Shown here: positions 8,101 to 9,411 of the stretch, piece after piece
Position numbering within the stretch: the stretch's first letter is position 1
Layout: every line of letters begins with the position of its first letter
DNA from: Sphingobacteriia bacterium
GTDB lineage: Bacteria; Bacteroidota; Bacteroidia; NS11-12g; UBA955
Length of the DNA stretch: 9,411 bases
Assembly: GCA_021151535.1 (NCBI GenBank)
Contig: JAGKXC010000086.1
Coordinates: 1-9,411, forward strand
Direction: 5' to 3'
Position numbers and translations under genes: made by a program
The notes under the pieces: generated by a model
The model's database searches: none
The model's input: only the letters and a program-made list of their open reading frames with translations
What the model was told of the DNA's origin: nothing

Positions 8101-9026
8101 AAAAACAGTTGTTGGTTATCCGCCCAGGCTTTGCTGCTGCGCTCTCCCACCAAAACACGGGATTTGTAACCCGCACTCATCATCTGCGCTGCAGTTGAAT
8201 ATTCATTATTGAGTTTATCCTTGCTTCCGGCATTTGCTAAGCGGTATTCTTCTACTGCTAAAGGCATTACATGAGACGATAAAACCAAATCCCGATGTTG
8301 TAAATCAACCAAGAAATAAACCGTATCCACATTGCCAGATTGAGCAGAAGTTGAAATAGTTCCGGCCTTTCTCTTATCGAAATAATACTGATGATAACCC
8401 ACTCGCTTCCCAGCCGTAAGCTTTACATTACAGCGTAAATTTTCAAAATAATTGGTATAATAACCGGCATTCGCATCCTCCAAATTATGTTTCAACGGCT
8501 GTCTATATTGATCAGGCTTTAAACTAGCGCCAGTTTTATTTCCAGCAACAATCTTGGACAAAAATGCCGAATCACCACTAGCCACAAAATCGCCATAATT
8601 GTAAAACAATTCTGGAGTTTCGATGGCTCTTTTACGCAAATCCGTTGCATTCTTAAATATGAATTTCTTTGCCAAATCACTGGCCAATGGCATGATCAAC
8701 ACATCGCCCCAATCACTCACACCGGTACCACTCAAATGCGTATGGGTAAATCCGTACACGAATGAATCGTCGTAATGATAACCACCACATCCGTCCCAAG
8801 AAGCATCGTTACGGGTATCAGGACTCAATTGAACCATTCCAAAAGGTACCACCGCACCGGGGAAAGTATGCCCATGTCCACCCGTTCCAACAAAAGGATT
8901 TACGTATTTCGCAACACCTTTATCCTCCTGATTTCCCGGCAAATTTTGGGCAAAAAGCGAGGTAGAAAAACTCAACACAGACCATAACGAAAACAGCGAT
9001 TTCAACGAGAATTTGATAGAATTCAT
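5193..9026 (-). CDS. Alpha-mannosidase, glycoside hydrolase family 92, with extra C-terminal discoidin-like domain
   Basis: GH92 enzymes are calcium-dependent inverting exo-alpha-mannosidases acting on N-glycan mannoses. I place the start at the ATG at 9024-9026 (1277 residues). The frame also opens two codons upstream at a TTG, which is less likely. A Sec signal peptide precedes a cleavage site near SLFAQ (about residue 26), with no lipobox. The GH92 N-terminal domain opens with NPFVGTGGHGHTFPGAVVPFG (about 43-63) and GFTHTHLSGTG. The (alpha/alpha)6 domain contains YSLWDTYRALHPLL (532-545), HGNEPSHH (789-796) and GNEDCGQMSAWY (831-842), where E833 is the expected acid. The family's catalytic aspartate base lies in the C-terminal part and I could not pin it confidently. 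After the GH92 core there may be a degenerate chitobiase-type beta domain (about 995-1090), then an F5/8 or discoidin-like domain (about 1122-1277; note GGWQGFY and GFLQDSRAWI). The protein is longer than a typical GH92 because of this tail plus internal insertions. The alpha-1,2, 1,3 or 1,6 linkage preference cannot be read with confidence. It heads the minus-strand operon. Confidence 0.94.
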   Translation of the reverse strand: MNSIKFSLKSLFSLWSVLSFSTSLFAQNLPGNQEDKGVAKYVNPFVGTGGHGHTFPGAVVPFGMVQLSPDTRNDASWDGCGGYHYDDSFVYGFTHTHLSGTGVSDWGDVLIMPLASDLAKKFIFKNATDLRKRAIETPELFYNYGDFVASGDSAFLSKIVAGNKTGASLKPDQYRQPLKHNLEDANAGYYTNYFENLRCNVKLTAGKRVGYHQYYFDKRKAGTISTSAQSGNVDTVYFLVDLQHRDLVLSSHVMPLAVEEYRLANAGSKDKLNNEYSTAAQMMSAGYKSRVLVGERSSKAWADNQQLFFAIEFANEVVGYSYLNERQMLVAVQIGKTNKVDIAVALSSTSSVSAWLNLQYELESAGVIENGGVPSMGLSHKDELEKMRISLARVMNKELAAESLKTSNGASSESSAMGSGNQVRINQLFLKFVQSSLTGAFEPGHWNFEKKRFEATEMWETELGKIAVKRPLLTKGASDLSPEEMKDEKYAVFYTALYHTMIHPSLCSDVFGFYRGRDHQIHWADHEVFTVYSLWDTYRALHPLLTIIDARRTRDFVRSFMLQFDQAKRLPVWELSACETNCMIGYHSVSVIADAYLKGMTDLPQVQRKWLLAMVESARKDHDPTLVNNLSIDTHNLSILVGPLKDMKLGYYGIEQRAESVSKILEYAYDDWCIARMAKELKEEEIAKEFFARSERWRNVFDAETGFMRPRANGGWLSPFEPKEVNNHYTEANAWQYSMYVPQDVMGLIDALGGEKAARAHLDSLFGTSSSTKGREQADITGLIGQYAHGNEPSHHMAYLYNYVGSAEKTQYLVNKICNEFYKNAPDGLIGNEDCGQMSAWYVMSAMGFYPVAPGSNLYLTGSPQFGEIEIARNNGVGYDEMSPYFRKDNGQLRAGRDKFVIRVVNGDGSSAGVTAAASSGKGTAASGGVGNEILAVQMGMKMDDRSSLIGAPVSDQWHLVVSHSDLMEWDAFLFRPVPADRKDQLLMRMPKQNVSSTYAPGLLFEGEKVYRDSHFLTIKPLSNWGGKITLLIKNHGERDVKFNVKPESVTTSGVDGWDKYVFKASAEPIVLQHRHGLEVLGKIDSTMMISGLPGSRSGGVYSYSDWTYGEFNPVPNNYDIVLSNKYQDQYTGGGNGALIDGVRGGKEWRAGGWQGFYDVPLVAKIDMHTVKKVTEVKAGFLQDSRAWIIFPKAVKVYYSVDGVKYSEGQGFGHNIDAMDEEVQMMDATFTFKKPIKARYIMVFAENYGLLPEGHLGYPYQGKAHLFADEIQIKIKK

Positions 9027-9084
9027 AAACAAACGAATTTAGTATTTTAGGGCGATAAAAACCGCAAATCCCAGACATGGTTAA

Positions 9085-9120
9085 AATAAAAAAGGCCATC
9101 CTCGCGGATGGCCCATTTTT
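9085..9120 (-). terminator. Intrinsic terminator after the OmpA-like gene, possibly bidirectional
   Basis: A perfect 8-bp stem (GGCCATCC pairing with GGATGGCC, bases 9094-9101 and 9106-9113) encloses a 4-base loop. Read on the minus strand it is followed by six T and then ATTTT, which makes a strong Rho-independent terminator for the gene ending at 9142. On the plus strand the stem is followed by CATTTTTAT, so it may also stop plus-strand readthrough. It insulates the GH92 operon, which starts about 60 bases further on, from upstream transcription. Confidence 0.88.
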
Positions 9121-9141
9121 ATGTTTAGTTATAGTATGTTA

Positions 9142-9411
9142 TTATTTGTTTACAGTAACACCAACCACGGCTCTGCGATCCAAATTGTTTGCTACTGTAT
9201 AAGCTGGTTGTGTAGTTACAACGCTAATCTTTGCAACATTCACACCCAAAGAAACCAAGAATTTCTTTACAGATTCTGCACGCTTGTTTCTCAAAACTTC
9301 GTTAGTTTTTGCACTACCAGATTTATCTGCAGATGCATAAACTACAACGTTGTAATTGAATTGAGAACCTGCACGATCCAAACCACTCTTCCAACGATAC
9401 AATTCCTGCAT
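9142..9411 (-). CDS. OmpA-like C-terminal peptidoglycan-binding domain protein (3' part; 5' end outside window)
   Basis: The visible 89 residues match the second half of an OmpA C-terminal domain. The segment YASADKSG stands where these domains have GHTD-x-x-G, followed by the helix NEVLRNKRAESVKKFL and a closing strand after NNLDRRAVVGV. The Asp and Arg that normally bind the diaminopimelate of peptidoglycan appear to be kept (D29 and R44, counted from the Met codon at 9409-9411). That Met is probably internal, because the first part of the domain would lie beyond the window edge. The likely role is anchoring an outer-membrane protein or lipoprotein to the cell wall. The gene ends about 30 bases before a strong hairpin terminator and has no evident functional link to the glycosidases. 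Its N-terminal architecture cannot be judged from here. Confidence 0.75.
   Translation of the reverse strand: MQELYRWKSGLDRAGSQFNYNVVVYASADKSGSAKTNEVLRNKRAESVKKFLVSLGVNVAKISVVTTQPAYTVANNLDRRAVVGVTVNK

Noticed and set aside
9030..9032. TTG two codons upstream as the GH92 start
   Set aside because: The codon at this point is TTG. An ATG two codons later (9024-9026) gives the same signal peptide, and there is no Shine-Dalgarno sequence to favour the TTG.
9034..9068. Candidate Bacteroidota promoter upstream of GH92 (TTTG at 9065-9068 and TAAATTCG at 9034-9041 on the minus strand)
   Set aside because: The -7 element differs from TAnnTTTG and the 23-base spacing is longer than usual, so in AT-rich DNA this may be chance.
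1..9411. CRISPR arrays, tRNA or rRNA genes, insertion sequences, phage or defence genes
   Set aside because: No regular repeats, cloverleaf sequences, transposase motifs or terminal inverted repeats were seen. The window is filled by the metabolic genes described.

Overview
The window looks like a piece of a Bacteroidota chromosome. It is AT-rich and has no clear Shine-Dalgarno sequences. Its enzymes carry Sec or Tat export signals, and the enzyme set (GH92, GH2, GH20 and aspartylglucosaminidase) is typical of Bacteroidota glycoprotein-glycan degradation loci. I cannot place it at genus level. Coding density is very high, and no gene-free stretch exceeds about 115 bases.

Layout. Positions 1-1761 hold a two-gene plus-strand unit: the 3' part of a GH20 beta-N-acetylhexosaminidase, then a Tat-exported N4-(beta-N-acetylglucosaminyl)-L-asparaginase (AGA). 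A three-gene minus-strand unit runs toward it from about 9026 down to 1758: GH92 alpha-mannosidase, CutC-family TIM-barrel protein, GH2 beta-mannosidase, with gaps of 17 and 4 bases. The two units converge and their stop codons interlock, so no terminator fits between them. At the right edge is the 3' end of an unrelated minus-strand gene with an OmpA-like C-terminal domain, closed by a strong hairpin terminator near 9094-9113.

How the genes work together (family knowledge plus inference). The enzymes could dismantle an N-glycan entirely by exo-cleavage: GH92 removes alpha-mannoses, GH2 removes the core beta-mannose, GH20 splits the chitobiose, and AGA hydrolyses GlcNAc-Asn. This is the logic of lysosomal glycoprotein turnover. 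No endoglycosidase, PNGase, fucosidase, SusC/SusD pair or regulator is visible here. The CutC-family protein has no signal peptide and no proven function. It sits inside the glycosidase operon, which suggests a cytoplasmic step in handling the products.

Main oddity. The AGA gene is intact in frame but lacks about 45 residues in its middle, exactly where the autoproteolytic site and catalytic threonine should be. The rest of the substrate pocket and the fold-specific motifs remain. It is therefore either a catalytically dead or repurposed AGA-like protein, a recent in-frame deletion, or an assembly artefact. Secondary points are a GH92 enlarged by several insertions and a C-terminal discoidin-like domain, and a changed WDWGP-type motif in the GH2 enzyme.
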